NCBI RefSeq assembly: GCF_000265205.3
Contig: NC_018000.1
Location: 3,348,001-3,412,000 of the forward strand
Length of the DNA stretch: 64,000 nucleotides
Direction: 5' to 3'
DNA from: Sinorhizobium fredii USDA 257
GTDB lineage: Bacteria; Pseudomonadota; Alphaproteobacteria; Rhizobiales; Rhizobiaceae
Position numbers and translations under genes: made by a program. Below are positions 25,846 to 35,452 of this stretch, piece by piece. Under the pieces are notes generated by a model. It had not been told where the DNA came from and did not search any database. It saw nothing but the letters and a program-made list of their open reading frames with translations. Within the stretch, counting starts at the first letter, position 1. Every line of letters begins with the position of its first letter.

Positions 25846-27602
25846 GGATGAGCCGGGATCTTGATGGTTATCCGCGTCCATTGCTCCACCTTGTCGATCG
25901 AGAGCTCCCCGCCCCACGTGGACACGCGTTCACGCAGACTTCGCGGACCCACCTTGCTGCTCTCCAGCTCGGAATGCTCGAGCCGCCGGTCAAAGCCGAA
26001 GCCCGTTCCGTCGTCGTCCACGGTCAGGATCACCGTGGCGCCGTCGAGCCGGAGCCGGGCCTCGACCGTTCGCGCTTGCCCATGACGTGCGGCGTTGGCG
26101 GTTGCCTCCGCGATCATCCGCGCCAGCTCGTCGATGATCCCCGCCGGCAACCAAAGATCTTCTGGATCCAGAACGAAGCGAAAGTCGATCGACCATTGCT
26201 GCCGCAAACGCTCGGCCAGGGCTTCCAATCGCAGCGCCAGTTGAGAGTCGCCGGCGTGGCGATGGTCGGATCCCGGTTCAAGCGCGCGAATGAGGGCGCG
26301 GAGGTCTCTTTGTTCCTCGAAAAGCGTGGCTTGGATAGCCATCAGACGTCTGTCGATCTCGTCAGGCGCGGCCTTTGACGAGCGCAAGGCTTGTAGTTGC
26401 AGGGCCGTTCCTGCCAGCGTTTGCAGCACGCCATCGTGTATATCCCGCCCAATTTTGATGCGCTCCTCAAGGGCGGCTGCATCGCTGAGACGGCGCAGCA
26501 AGATCGATTGCTCGAAGAGTGTCTTCAATCGGTCGGCGACAATCTCCGCCATGGCGACGTCATCCAGTGTCGGGGCCGGCGGATCGAGAAGGAACAGGCG
26601 CGCCTCGACATCGTTCGCGTGGAACTGCACCGAGATTGCCGACGCGATCGAGAAATCGGCGACAAGCGCCGGAGAAATTGGCAACTTGTCTCCGCGCCAT
26701 CGGTCGAAGCGTCCCTCGCCGCGATGAATGAGGGCTCGGGAGCGCTTTGCGTCGATGATCAGAAGACTGGCATGCTGCAGCACTTCCGGTGTCCACGGCA
26801 GATATGCGGCCGGCGACAAATGCCTGACCTCATATGCGCCGTTCTTCCATATAGCGAGGTTGGTCCAAGGTTCGTCACCGTCACTCCAGATCAGCAGCGC
26901 TCGGTACACGCGCATCATCTGCGCTGCATAATCCAACGCCGCTTCGGCCGGCCAATCGCGCCCCTCGGGCGCCGAAGGCGTCCGCTCGACCAATCGCAAC
27001 AAATGGGAGCGCACCGCCTCCTGGTGAGTCCCCAGCCATGTGAGAAGAATCGTCGCCGTCAGCAAGGAGAGAATGAACGACAGGGCGACCGCCGCGTCCA
27101 CGTCCGAATTAAACGGCCAGCCGGTATTCGAAAGCGCCAAGTATGCCAGGACCGCAATCCCAATGGAACCGGTCCACAGGGCACCGCGCCAGAGCCAGTG
27201 CAGCGTCGCTGTCAGCTGGACAAATGGCATGAGCATGAAGACTGGGCCAGACACACGACCTGTAAGAAACGCTAAGGCAATCAAAGTGGCGACGTCGATC
27301 ATATGCCGAACGAATGTGCCGCGGACCAGATGAACCTGCGCTTTCCAAACGAAAAGGGCCGCGGCGATGGCGTAGACCAGATAAGCGATGAGCAGCCAAA
27401 AGGCGAGGTCCGAACGAGGGGGCCGAACGGCGGCATCAAGCCAGGTAATCCAGAGGCTGCCAATCGCCAGAACGATGCGAGCGATGGCGATCACGCCGTC
27501 CGAGCGAGCCCGAAATGTGTTGATCCAAGTCTGTCGATTGGTCCCCTTGGCCAACGCATTTTCGCCCTGCACCGTGGAAATTGCGGACGCCCAGGACTTC
27601 AC
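25842..27602 (-). CDS. Membrane sensor histidine kinase, HisKA_3/NarX-like
   Basis: About 586 residues from the GTG at 27600-27602, chosen because AAGGA lies ahead and the upstream in-frame residues are not protein-like. Six hydrophobic segments (ARIVLAIGSLWITW through LSFILSLLTATILLTWLG) form the N-terminal sensor, followed by a GAF-like region, then the HisKA_3 block LEERIKIGRDIHDGVLQTLA with the phospho-acceptor His. The ATPase part has ELARMIAEATANAARHG (N-box) and VDDDGTGFG then RERVSTWGGELSID. It transfers phosphate to the overlapping NarL-type regulator. The signal is unknown; no periplasmic loop is large, so it may sense the membrane itself. Confidence 0.88.
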   Translation of the reverse strand: MKSWASAISTVQGENALAKGTNRQTWINTFRARSDGVIAIARIVLAIGSLWITWLDAAVRPPRSDLAFWLLIAYLVYAIAAALFVWKAQVHLVRGTFVRHMIDVATLIALAFLTGRVSGPVFMLMPFVQLTATLHWLWRGALWTGSIGIAVLAYLALSNTGWPFNSDVDAAVALSFILSLLTATILLTWLGTHQEAVRSHLLRLVERTPSAPEGRDWPAEAALDYAAQMMRVYRALLIWSDGDEPWTNLAIWKNGAYEVRHLSPAAYLPWTPEVLQHASLLIIDAKRSRALIHRGEGRFDRWRGDKLPISPALVADFSIASAISVQFHANDVEARLFLLDPPAPTLDDVAMAEIVADRLKTLFEQSILLRRLSDAAALEERIKIGRDIHDGVLQTLAGTALQLQALRSSKAAPDEIDRRLMAIQATLFEEQRDLRALIRALEPGSDHRHAGDSQLALRLEALAERLRQQWSIDFRFVLDPEDLWLPAGIIDELARMIAEATANAARHGQARTVEARLRLDGATVILTVDDDGTGFGFDRRLEHSELESSKVGPRSLRERVSTWGGELSIDKVEQWTRITIKIPAHP

Positions 27603-28010
27603 CTTCAAGGTCCTTCTTTCAGGCCCACACACCGCTGGCAGGGATTGAACGCGCGCTGCTGGTGGAAGGCCTGCGACAGTCTCATTTCGGCTCCTGTAGC
27701 GATAAAATGCACTTACAGAGCTGCGCCAGAGATTGGACGCTTCGCGCAGTGGCAGGCAAGTAATGCCCCGCGTTTCGGCAGAACAGAGGGAATTATGTCG
27801 AATTGCGCTCCCAAAGGCCAGATTCGTTGCGGATTTTCTGGCTATGTCCGCCTTCAACGACTGGCAAGCGGCACTTGCACGGTGAAGCGAATAGCCGAAG
27901 GCTGACACTTGCTCGAAGATGCCAGTGTTGGAGAGGCACTCCGATGAGTGTCACCGGCCAGTTGCCGGCGGTCACTAGGAGGGACGGAGTTCTGCCCCAC
28001 TCACCGTCAT
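27603..28010. other. Intergenic region before the kinase gene
   Basis: 408 bases between the formyltransferase end and the kinase start, both on the minus strand. The kinase frame stays open up to 27908 but with atypical composition. A GC-rich palindrome CCGGCCAGTTGCCGG lies near 27955-27970, just beyond the end of the formyltransferase gene, and could be its terminator. Confidence 0.35.
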
Positions 28011-28925
28011 CTAAGGCGCATGTCGATCGAACTTGCCGTGTACCGGCGGACGCCGGCCAGTGGGCGAGGCCCAGGCGAGCACATCGATACACTCACCGTC
28101 GCCACATAGAACGACGAAGCCGCGTTTCGAATGGCATTGAACCTGGCCCACCAACCCGATAAAGCGGCCCGAATTTTCGAACTGCACGGCTGCGTCGATA
28201 CGGATCCTCTCGCCGGCATAAATGGAAAATGCGCCGGGGTAAGGGGCGCCGACTGCACGGATCAGCCGGAGCACCGAGCCGGCAGAAGCATTCCAGTCGA
28301 TCAGGCCGTCTTCGGCGGTTCGCTTCGCACAATAGCTCGCCTGGCCATGATCCTGCTCTATCCGTGGCGGGTTATCCGTCTCAACGAGCGTAGCCGCCTC
28401 AGCCACCATCTCGCTCAGATTCGTTGTGTGCTTTGCATAGAGGCTCCCAGCGGTTTCGTCGTCCGCGACGGTGAACAGCCGCTGAAGCAGGATGGGGCCG
28501 GAGTCGATACCCTCATCCAACCAAAACAATGTTGATCCGGTCTCATGTTCGTCGCGTATTATCGTCCAGGGAATGACCGCACGACCACGCAAATGCGGCA
28601 AGGCGGCCGGGTGGAAGCCGATCGTGCCCAGGCGTGCGACATCTCGAAATGGCTGCCGGCAGACTTGCGACCAGCCAATGACAAACGTCAGGTCTGGCTC
28701 AACCGACGCCATCGCCTCCAGCACGACAGGGTGATTGATGTCTGTTGTGTAGCAAACGGCACATCCGGCGGTGCGCCCCACGACTGCTACATCGGCATAG
28801 TCGGAGTGGCGTCCGGCCAACTCGGGTGGCAGGGTAATAACCAGTGCAGGAGCGCGCCCCGTCTTTACGAGAGCTTCCAGAGCGATTTTGGAGCTCTCAA
28901 CGGCGCCGACGAAAACGATACGCAT
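28011..28925 (-). CDS. Sugar N-formyltransferase (Fmt/ArnA-N-like)
   Basis: A 304-residue protein of the formyl-THF-dependent transferase family. It starts MRIVFVGAVESSKIALEALV (Rossmann-type beta-alpha) and has the active-site region PDLTFVIGWSQ, GTIGFHPAALPHLRGRAVIP with the catalytic His, and TGSTLFWLDEGIDSGPIL, equivalent to the Asn-His-Asp centre of methionyl-tRNA formyltransferase; here the Asn is not obvious. The C-terminal ~90 residues form an Fmt_C-like barrel (YPGAFSIYAGERIRIDA). It is far from any def/fmt context, so it likely formylates an amino sugar made by the dehydratase and aminotransferase of this locus. No neighbour is close enough to be in an operon except the downstream kinase gene. 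Confidence 0.82.
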   Translation of the reverse strand: MRIVFVGAVESSKIALEALVKTGRAPALVITLPPELAGRHSDYADVAVVGRTAGCAVCYTTDINHPVVLEAMASVEPDLTFVIGWSQVCRQPFRDVARLGTIGFHPAALPHLRGRAVIPWTIIRDEHETGSTLFWLDEGIDSGPILLQRLFTVADDETAGSLYAKHTTNLSEMVAEAATLVETDNPPRIEQDHGQASYCAKRTAEDGLIDWNASAGSVLRLIRAVGAPYPGAFSIYAGERIRIDAAVQFENSGRFIGLVGQVQCHSKRGFVVLCGDGECIDVLAWASPTGRRPPVHGKFDRHAP

Positions 28926-29333
28926 GATCTAGCAACGGCCGAACTATTGAAAAGCGCGGGATGTCCTGCGCCGAAGGGCAAACGATGTGATGCAATGCGG
29001 GCTGCATTGAACACAATAATGACCACGGTGTCCAGCGCAGGAACAGCCAGTTTGAAGGCCGTATTCGAGAGGCCGCTGCCGCCCTTGCCCTGCATGCGCA
29101 ATGGCGTTTTCCGAAACCTAATGATCCCTGGCAACGATTTCCGCGCCCGCTTCGAACGCCCGTGCCCCAACAAATTCTGCCCTCGCCTCTTCGGCAAGAA
29201 ATAAAAAAGATGAGGCTATTGAATGAGTTACGCCTAATTCCGCCAAACTACAGGTGGCGACGGCGATACTAAATTATTGCGCCTTACTAAACATTTCACT
29301 AATCTAACCAGATAGAGAAAATTGCTGCTTTAG
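28926..29333. other. Intergenic region before the Wzz-like gene
   Basis: 408 bases between the divergently transcribed formyltransferase and Wzz-like genes. The right half (29200-29333) is strongly AT-rich and probably carries the Wzz promoter. A minus-strand open frame covers the left half but has no ribosome-binding site or recognisable domain, so I do not call it a gene. Confidence 0.4.
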
Positions 29334-31343
29334 ATGGTTTCCATGACGACATTCGTTTCTGATGGCAGCCTATCTGCTCGCGATCACTACCGAGAAAGCG
29401 TCGAACTTGCGGTCCAGCGCGAGGGGAATTCGGTAGGTCTGCTGGATGCCTGGGCCTTGATCAGACGGCGCATGCGGCTCCTTGCGTCAGTGATTGTCGG
29501 GTGCACCTTGCTCTCTGCGATAGCATCGTTCACGCTGCCGAAAACGTACACCGCCATTTCTGAAGTCGTGCTCGAGCGGAAAGATGTTCGACCATTTGCC
29601 ACTGATGCTTCTTTGACGTCCCTTGACCGCGATCGCTCTGCGGCAGAAACCGAAATGGATGTCTTACAGTCCAGACAGTTTGCTGGCCGCGTGGTGGACA
29701 GATTGAATCTCACCGACAACCCGGACTTCAACCCGTATGCTCGCGGGGCCACACAACCGCTATCCATCGGTGGCGAAGCTCTTAGACACTTCCAAAGAAT
29801 ATTCGGAATCGATCGGTCGCCTAAGTCTGTCAGGACGCTGCCGGATCTGAAAGCTCAACGGGACCGAGCAATTTCGTCACTACTGCCCCAGTTCAATGTT
29901 AGCCGGACAGGGGAGAGCCTGGCGGTAAAAATTGACGTATCAAATCCGGATCCCAAGCTTGCTCAGAAGATAGCGAATACGATTGCCAACCTGTACGTTG
30001 AATCCTCGCTCGAGTTCAAACAGGACGAGCGGATCGCCGACAAGCAACGGGCGCTTAATACGGGCGGCGCTGTAGGGTTCCTTCGGCAAAGCATGACGCA
30101 ACCGCTTTTGGTCACATTGCGGACCGAAGAGGCCCGATTGCTGCAGAGTAGAGCCGAGATCTCAGCGAAGTTCGGTAAGAACCACCCGCAGATGATTGAT
30201 GCAGATTCGCAACTGGCTGGCGTGCGCAGGATGATCGAAGATGAGGTTCGTCGTATTTTGCTGGACCTTGAGGCGGAAGCTCTAAAGCCAAGCGCTCGAA
30301 TTGTATCGGCGGCGGAACTTCCGAATTCACCGTCGTTTCCTCAAGCAAGTATTATTGTTCCGGCGGCATTCGCCGGTTCGACTTTGTTGGCCTTTTTGCT
30401 CGCGCTCCTGTTTGAAGCAACTGATACGCGAATCCGCAGCGGACAACGCACCGCGCAACTGCTGCGAATACCCAACTTAGGCTACGTGCCCAAGATTCCG
30501 AAGAAGTATATGTCGCACGGCGCTAGGCGTTCGTCATGCATACCAGACTGGAGTAATGTGACATCTGCAGAAGCAGAGCGGTCGATCTATATGGCTTCCC
30601 GCTTCTCAGAGGCGAAACAACTGCATCGTGTTGTGATGGTCACGTCTTGTCGTCACAACATTGCGAACGCCTCAACAGCTTGGGGGATTGCAACCGCAGC
30701 AGCAGCCGACGGCCGCCCCACCGCTTTCGTGAACCTGGATTTCCATCAACACAGCGTTCCATGTTTGAAAAGTATGGGGCGTTCGCCCGAACTCGTCGAG
30801 CGCTATCTCAACAATGAAGCAACGCTATTTGATGTTGTGCAGACGATTCCTGCCTTGCCTGGGTTGGGCTTCATTGACGCGACGCGCGCAATGACGGAGC
30901 CGTTCAGATTAGTAGACTCTGACAAGCTATGTGAACTGATCGTAGGGCTCAAGCAGAGCGGGTATGATTTCATTGTGCTTCACGCTCCACCCGTCCTTAC
31001 CTCGGGGGATGCAACTTGGCTCGCGCCCTTTGTTGACGGGGTCATCCTCATGGTTTCTTGGGGCGAAACAACCGAGGACCAATTGTTGGCAGGTGTTTCG
31101 CAGCTCCGGATGAACCATGCGCCCCTGATCGGCACTGCAATTAACCAAGTTAATCCTGAAGTTCATAAACGCCACCGCTACGGGGGGTATGTGATAACCT
31201 CAAAACGCGTCCCGGCCGGTGGCTGGATCAGGAGCCATTCCCGCGGCAATGGTGCGATCGCCGACCGCCTGACCAAAGAAACGAACACCGCGCCCGTGCT
31301 TTCGGCGAGAGCGGCACCCACTTCTTCGTCGAACGTCGTGTAG
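29334..31343 (+). CDS. ExoP-like Wzz/PCP protein with degenerate kinase domain
   Basis: A 669-residue polysaccharide co-polymerase that would set EPS chain length. Residues ~40-360 form the Wzz domain: first membrane helix in RLLASVIVGCTLLSAIASFT, periplasmic coils, a GNVR-like region, and the second helix IIVPAAFAGSTLLAFLLALL after the proline-containing ELPNSPSFPQ. Residues ~440-630 have the fold of a bacterial tyrosine kinase but key motifs have changed: the Walker A site is SCRHNIANASTA with no GKS/T, the second Asp box reads AFVNLDFHQHS, and Walker B is FIVLHAPP with His for Asp. There is no tyrosine cluster at the C-terminus. It should bind no ATP yet may still regulate by contact. Start ATG at 29334 or 29343. 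Confidence 0.88.
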   Translation: MVSMTTFVSDGSLSARDHYRESVELAVQREGNSVGLLDAWALIRRRMRLLASVIVGCTLLSAIASFTLPKTYTAISEVVLERKDVRPFATDASLTSLDRDRSAAETEMDVLQSRQFAGRVVDRLNLTDNPDFNPYARGATQPLSIGGEALRHFQRIFGIDRSPKSVRTLPDLKAQRDRAISSLLPQFNVSRTGESLAVKIDVSNPDPKLAQKIANTIANLYVESSLEFKQDERIADKQRALNTGGAVGFLRQSMTQPLLVTLRTEEARLLQSRAEISAKFGKNHPQMIDADSQLAGVRRMIEDEVRRILLDLEAEALKPSARIVSAAELPNSPSFPQASIIVPAAFAGSTLLAFLLALLFEATDTRIRSGQRTAQLLRIPNLGYVPKIPKKYMSHGARRSSCIPDWSNVTSAEAERSIYMASRFSEAKQLHRVVMVTSCRHNIANASTAWGIATAAAADGRPTAFVNLDFHQHSVPCLKSMGRSPELVERYLNNEATLFDVVQTIPALPGLGFIDATRAMTEPFRLVDSDKLCELIVGLKQSGYDFIVLHAPPVLTSGDATWLAPFVDGVILMVSWGETTEDQLLAGVSQLRMNHAPLIGTAINQVNPEVHKRHRYGGYVITSKRVPAGGWIRSHSRGNGAIADRLTKETNTAPVLSARAAPTSSSNVV

Positions 31344-31433
31344 TTCTGGCTTCCCAAAGTTGGTCGATGGGTTGCTTACATCGAGCAAAGCTCGCCGGTC
31401 GGAAGCGATCGTTTGCCAGGGAGAGCATTCAAC

Positions 31434-32639
31434 ATGAGCAACGGGGAGCAGCGGATCGTGTGCTTTCCTTTCATAGGGGATTTTATCGGTGGAAGCCATC
31501 TGTCTGCCCTCGGACTGATACGAAATCTTCCCAAGTCGGTTTTCGCGCCCTTGGTTGTCCTTCATGACACCGAGGGACCGGTAGCAGAGCTGTTTCGCCG
31601 AGAAGGTATCGACTTTGAACCAGCGCCCGTCTTAAACCGCCTAGAGCGGGCCGGTGGGCGCAACGGCGCGGCAGCGCTCAATGTCGCCCGAACTCTTCCG
31701 GCGCTTGTCAGATATTTGCGAGCCAGGAACGTCGCAATCGTGCACACCAACGACGGTCGCGCACATCTCATGTGGGGTCTGGCAGCGCGACTGGCGGGAT
31801 CGAAGCACCTCTGGCACCACCGTGGCGACGCGACTTCTTTCGGGTTGCGGCGCATCGCGCCCTGGCTTCCGAACCGTCTCGTGGCCGTTTCGAAATTTGC
31901 GTCGCCGCGCCCTGGGTTTTTTTCCGCTGCGGCCAAGTGCAGTGTCGTTCATAGTCCATTCGACGTCATGAAAGCGATAGAGGTCGAGCGTGGTGATAGC
32001 CGAAGAAACATCATAGCCACGATCGGATGCTCGCCGGAAACAAGGCTCGTCGGATATGTAGGAACCTTGGTTGATCGCAAGCGGCCAATTCTTTTCGTCG
32101 AGGTACTTGCGGCCCTCAAGCGGCTGGAGCCGAATGTCGAATTTGCGGGGCTGTTCCTGGGTAACGCTCTGAACGGGCTTGACGACGCCGCAAGATCGCG
32201 CGCTCAAGCTCTCGGAGTCGGCGACCGCATTCATTTCATGGGTTTCCGCTATCCGAGCGAACCTTGGATCGCGGGGCTGGACGCCCTTCTGGTAACCGCG
32301 GTGAATGAACCGCTCGGAAGGACGCTTGTTGAAGCAATGCTGCTCGGAACGCCGGTCATCGCCGCAGACTCAGGTGGCAATCCCGAAGTTGTAGAGGACG
32401 GCGAAACGGGCATGCTCGTGCGCCCGGACGACCCGGCTGAATTCGCAAGAGCTTGCTTAAAACTGTTCGGCGATTCCAGCTATCTTACGCACATCGTGGA
32501 AACGGCTCGTAGCGAAGCACGCGCCCGCTTCAGCATCGAGCGCCACGTGCACGCAATCACGGCGGTCTACGAAGATCTACTACGCACTGGCGATACGACA
32601 GCGCCGCGCGTCGTATCAGACGCGCAGAGATCGCTGTAG
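31434..32639 (+). CDS. Glycosyltransferase family 4
   Basis: A 401-residue GT-B glycosyltransferase for EPS repeat-unit assembly. N-terminal domain with QRIVCFPFIGDFIGGSHLSA and a glycine-rich acceptor loop; C-terminal donor domain with RLVGYVGTLVDRKRPILFVE, LLVTAVNEPLGRTLVEAMLL (EX7E) and GTPVIAADSGGNPEVVEDGE. The ATG at 31434 has GGGAGAG in front, so it is preferred to the in-frame start at 31413. It follows the Wzz-like gene by 90 bases on the same strand and probably shares its transcript. The first palindrome of a RIME-like repeat overlaps its last codons. Confidence 0.9.
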   Translation: MSNGEQRIVCFPFIGDFIGGSHLSALGLIRNLPKSVFAPLVVLHDTEGPVAELFRREGIDFEPAPVLNRLERAGGRNGAAALNVARTLPALVRYLRARNVAIVHTNDGRAHLMWGLAARLAGSKHLWHHRGDATSFGLRRIAPWLPNRLVAVSKFASPRPGFFSAAAKCSVVHSPFDVMKAIEVERGDSRRNIIATIGCSPETRLVGYVGTLVDRKRPILFVEVLAALKRLEPNVEFAGLFLGNALNGLDDAARSRAQALGVGDRIHFMGFRYPSEPWIAGLDALLVTAVNEPLGRTLVEAMLLGTPVIAADSGGNPEVVEDGETGMLVRPDDPAEFARACLKLFGDSSYLTHIVETARSEARARFSIERHVHAITAVYEDLLRTGDTTAPRVVSDAQRSL

Positions 32640-32703
32640 CACTTTGAATTGCTACATGTTTTTATCCTTAAATCGGCTGCGATTTAAGGAAGCATGCAGT
32701 AGG
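32604..32703 (+). repeat. RIME1-like double-palindrome repeat
   Basis: About 100 bases made of two palindromes: GCGCGTC (32606-32612) with GACGCGC (32619-32625), and the larger CCTTAAATCGGCTGCGATTTAAGG at 32666-32689, framed by GCTACATG and GCATGCAGTAGG. It closely matches copies at 45935, 53101, 55840 and (inverted) 58592. Its start lies inside the end of the glycosyltransferase gene. The name follows the description of rhizobial RIME1 (106 bp, two palindromes); I did not compare to a consensus. Confidence 0.7.
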
Positions 32704-32748
32704 GGTGCTGACCGAGTGCAGGCCCAGACCCGGTGACGGAGTTGCGAT

Positions 32749-34082
32749 ATGCGGCGCGAGACGACAGTGTCAGAAATCGGCAAAACAACGACACCTCACA
32801 GTCATTCTGACAGCCATCTGCGCACATTGGCCTTGCCTGCAGTCGAGCGTGCTGTCCTATACACAGGCGTGTTTTTAGCGCCCTATGCAACATTACGGTT
32901 TTCCGAACTGTTCTTTACGCTCAGCGATTTCTTTTTCTGTCTTAGTTTTCTCTCCTTTTTATGACTGGACGGATTGGCAGTAAGCCGCTCGGCGAAGCAA
33001 CGCCACTTTGGCTTATCGCGTTCATGCTCTTGTTCGTCGGGCTAATGATTGGCAGCCTCTTGCACAACAGTCCCGAACGGGGGCTGATCGTGACAGCACA
33101 GTATTTGTTCGCCTACATATTTCTAATGTTCATTCTGATCCGAGATGAACCTAAGGTAGCGTATCGTCTGGCCGGCATTTTCCTAGTCAGCATGGTTCTC
33201 ATCGATATTCACGGTATCATTACGTTCTACGCGATTGGCTATGTGCCTGGGGAGGGAAAGGGCGTCGTAACCGGGGGACGGCGTTTGGCCACACTCCTTC
33301 GAAACCCGAACTTAGCTGCGGCAATGAATGCATTGACGCTGCCAATTCCGCTCTTTTTGTGGGCGACGGGCCGGATCAAGTCATACGTCGCTTTACCGAT
33401 AATAGCGGTATTTATAGGTACGGTGATACTTACCAGCTCGAATAGCGGTCTGTTCGTAACATTGCTTTGCTTGGCTGTCTTCACGGCGTTCCTTTCCACG
33501 CCTAAGCTGTTGTTGCGTTTGGCGCTTGCCGCCGGCATACTGGCTGCGGTTGTGGCGGGATTTGGAAGCAAGGACCTGTTGCCCAAGACATTTCAAACGC
33601 GTGTCTTGGGCGCGCTTTCCTCTGGCGACATATCTGAAGCGGGAACTTTCGTTTCGAGAGCCGCACTTATCGAGGAAGCACTCGATTTGATATCCGAGGA
33701 GCAGATTGCGTTTGTGGGATTGGGCGCAGACCAGTTCCGAGAGAGAAGTGTACAAACAGCTCCCGTTCACAATCTTTATCTTCTCCTCTGGGTCGAAGGC
33801 GGACTGCTTGCGCTCATGGGCTGGATCATGTTTTCAGCAGTCGGCATGCTGCATGGATTTATGCTCAGAAAGGCTGGAGGAGATAAGAGGGTACTGGCAG
33901 CGATGATTACGACCATCGTCGTTTTTCTCACGATCGCTTTATTCAATCCGCATATGTACGCGCGGTATTGGACGATCCCAATTTTCTTGTGCTGCGGACT
34001 CGGCCTCGCGCAACTCCGGCAGGCAGCAGACCTTCCTCGGGCGAGTTTGAGCCCGAAGGCTTTGTCGCTCAAGCGCCGCTAA
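32749..34082 (+). CDS. O-antigen ligase/Wzy-like membrane protein, frame split near 32960
   Basis: A ~444-residue polytopic protein in two frames. The first frame (32749-32964) gives the N-terminus and two membrane segments (VLYTGVFLAPYATLRFSELF then FTLSDFFFCLSFLSFL). The second (from an overlapping ATG at 32961) gives the remaining ~9 segments and the typical large loop with LRNPNLAAAMNAL, TSSNSGLFVTLLC and a conserved His in APVHNLYLLLWVEGG, all hallmarks of the Wzy_C/O-antigen-ligase family. The join is a five-T run (32953-32957); one extra T would fuse the frames. So either a one-base loss has broken the gene or the second frame is expressed by the 4-base ATGA overlap. The enzyme would polymerise the EPS repeat unit in the periplasm. 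Confidence 0.75.
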
Positions 34083-34496
34083 GTTTATTGTGCCACCGCG
34101 TGGAGGAAGGGGTAGTGGTTAACATGGCTGGAACGCCTCCACGTGGAATAAATAGTTGAAGAATATTTGAAATGAAGCGCGTTCAAGGCCGAACGACAGT
34201 AAAGCTCATCGGATTGCTAATCAGCCGTACATGCACTATCATTATTTCTTTCTTTCATTTGTCTTGTCGAACGAGAGCAGACATTCCCAGCAGGAAGTTG
34301 GACGGGGCTGGTCCACGCGGCTCGCGTCCGATTGCTAGTGAGGTTGCGGCTATTTCGTGCCGACCCTTCTAGTGATGGCGCCCGTGGCAACAAGATTGCA
34401 GTCGACCCCGCCTGCTGGTGGGGCGTGCGCAGCCGGCCTTGATGCGCGCAAGTAGAATTGAAGGCAAGCTCAAGCGGTCTCAGATGAAGGGCTGTA
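34083..34496. other. Intergenic region with possible terminator
   Basis: Shortly after the Wzy-like gene CGTGGAGG (34099-34106) and CCTCCACG (34136-34143) can pair around a 29-base loop, a possible transcription terminator or processing hairpin. The rest is AT-rich in parts and likely holds the promoter of the following sulfotransferase. No gene is evident. Confidence 0.4.
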
Positions 34497-35423
34497 ATGA
34501 TGACCTCGCAACCCGCTCGTATTGCTTACATCGCAGGTTATGGACGCAGCGGGACCACCATACTCGACATTGCGTTGGGCCAGCACGATGCCGTGTTAGG
34601 GGCGGGTGAGATAACGTCGCTCACACGGCATGTTTGGCGTCACAACGAATATTGTGCATGCGGCAATCCTATTCGGGACTGCAGCTTCTGGAGCACCGTT
34701 TGCCAAGAATGGTTTGCGAATTCGGACTCGAGACTTATGTCAGAGTATTGCGCCCTTCAAGCAAAATTCGAGGGCCTGTCGGTACTTGCAAAAGTGTTCT
34801 CCGGGCTGGGCCTGGGAAAGCAATTTGCACCGTATGCCCTTCACACAGAGCGTCTGATGAACACGATGCTGTCCTGTTCCGGTAAACAAGTAATCGTCGA
34901 TTCTTCGAAATTGCCGGGAAGGGCGATGGCGCTTGCTCAAATACCGGGAATAGACATGCGTGTCATCCACATGGTGCGTGACGGGCGCGGAGTAGCCTGG
35001 TCATTGCTGAAACCCTATGCGCGTGACGCGAACTCGGGACTGCAAAAGGAGATCCGGCCAAAATCGGTGTTTAGAACGGCGTTGCGGTGGAGCATAGTCA
35101 ATCTCGCGGTCGAGTACCTCTCGCGAAAACTGGGCCCTGATAAAGTACTGCGTGTGAGGTATGAGGATTTCGTGTCAGACCCCGTCGCTACCATGCAGCA
35201 AATCGGGGTGTTTCTCGAGCTTGACCTCCACCAAATCGGCTCTTCTCTGCAGAATGGCGATTCTGTCGGTCCCGGGCACCAAGTCGCAGGGAACCGGCTG
35301 CGGATGGCGGGATCTGTCGCACTCACGAGAGACGAGTCGTGGCGGGCCCGGATGCCGGCCGGTCAGCAGATCTCCTTCGAGCGGTTGTGCGGCTGGATGC
35401 TCAGACGCTACGGCTATCTTTAA
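34497..35423 (+). CDS. Sulfotransferase family protein
   Basis: A 308-residue P-loop-like sulfotransferase. It has the PAPS 5'-phosphosulfate-binding loop near the N-terminus (RIAYIAGYGRSGTTILDIAL) and the 3'-phosphate-binding motif MRVIHMVRDGRGVAWSLL with the Arg and Ser expected. The C-terminal part includes VLRVRYEDFVSDPVATMQQI, typical of cytoplasmic/Golgi-like sulfotransferases. It would sulfate a sugar or lipid-linked intermediate using PAPS. No signal peptide. Start at 34497 (MM) or 34500. The next gene on the same strand is 29 bases away. A second sulfotransferase lies at 38153. Confidence 0.87.
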   Translation: MMTSQPARIAYIAGYGRSGTTILDIALGQHDAVLGAGEITSLTRHVWRHNEYCACGNPIRDCSFWSTVCQEWFANSDSRLMSEYCALQAKFEGLSVLAKVFSGLGLGKQFAPYALHTERLMNTMLSCSGKQVIVDSSKLPGRAMALAQIPGIDMRVIHMVRDGRGVAWSLLKPYARDANSGLQKEIRPKSVFRTALRWSIVNLAVEYLSRKLGPDKVLRVRYEDFVSDPVATMQQIGVFLELDLHQIGSSLQNGDSVGPGHQVAGNRLRMAGSVALTRDESWRARMPAGQQISFERLCGWMLRRYGYL

Positions 35424-35452
35424 GCATCGCCCGCAAGAGCGAGGGAAAACTT

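Noticed and set aside
28865..29197. 110-codon minus-strand frame before the formyltransferase
   Set aside because: Overlaps the formyltransferase start, Arg-rich, lacks a ribosome-binding site and domain features.
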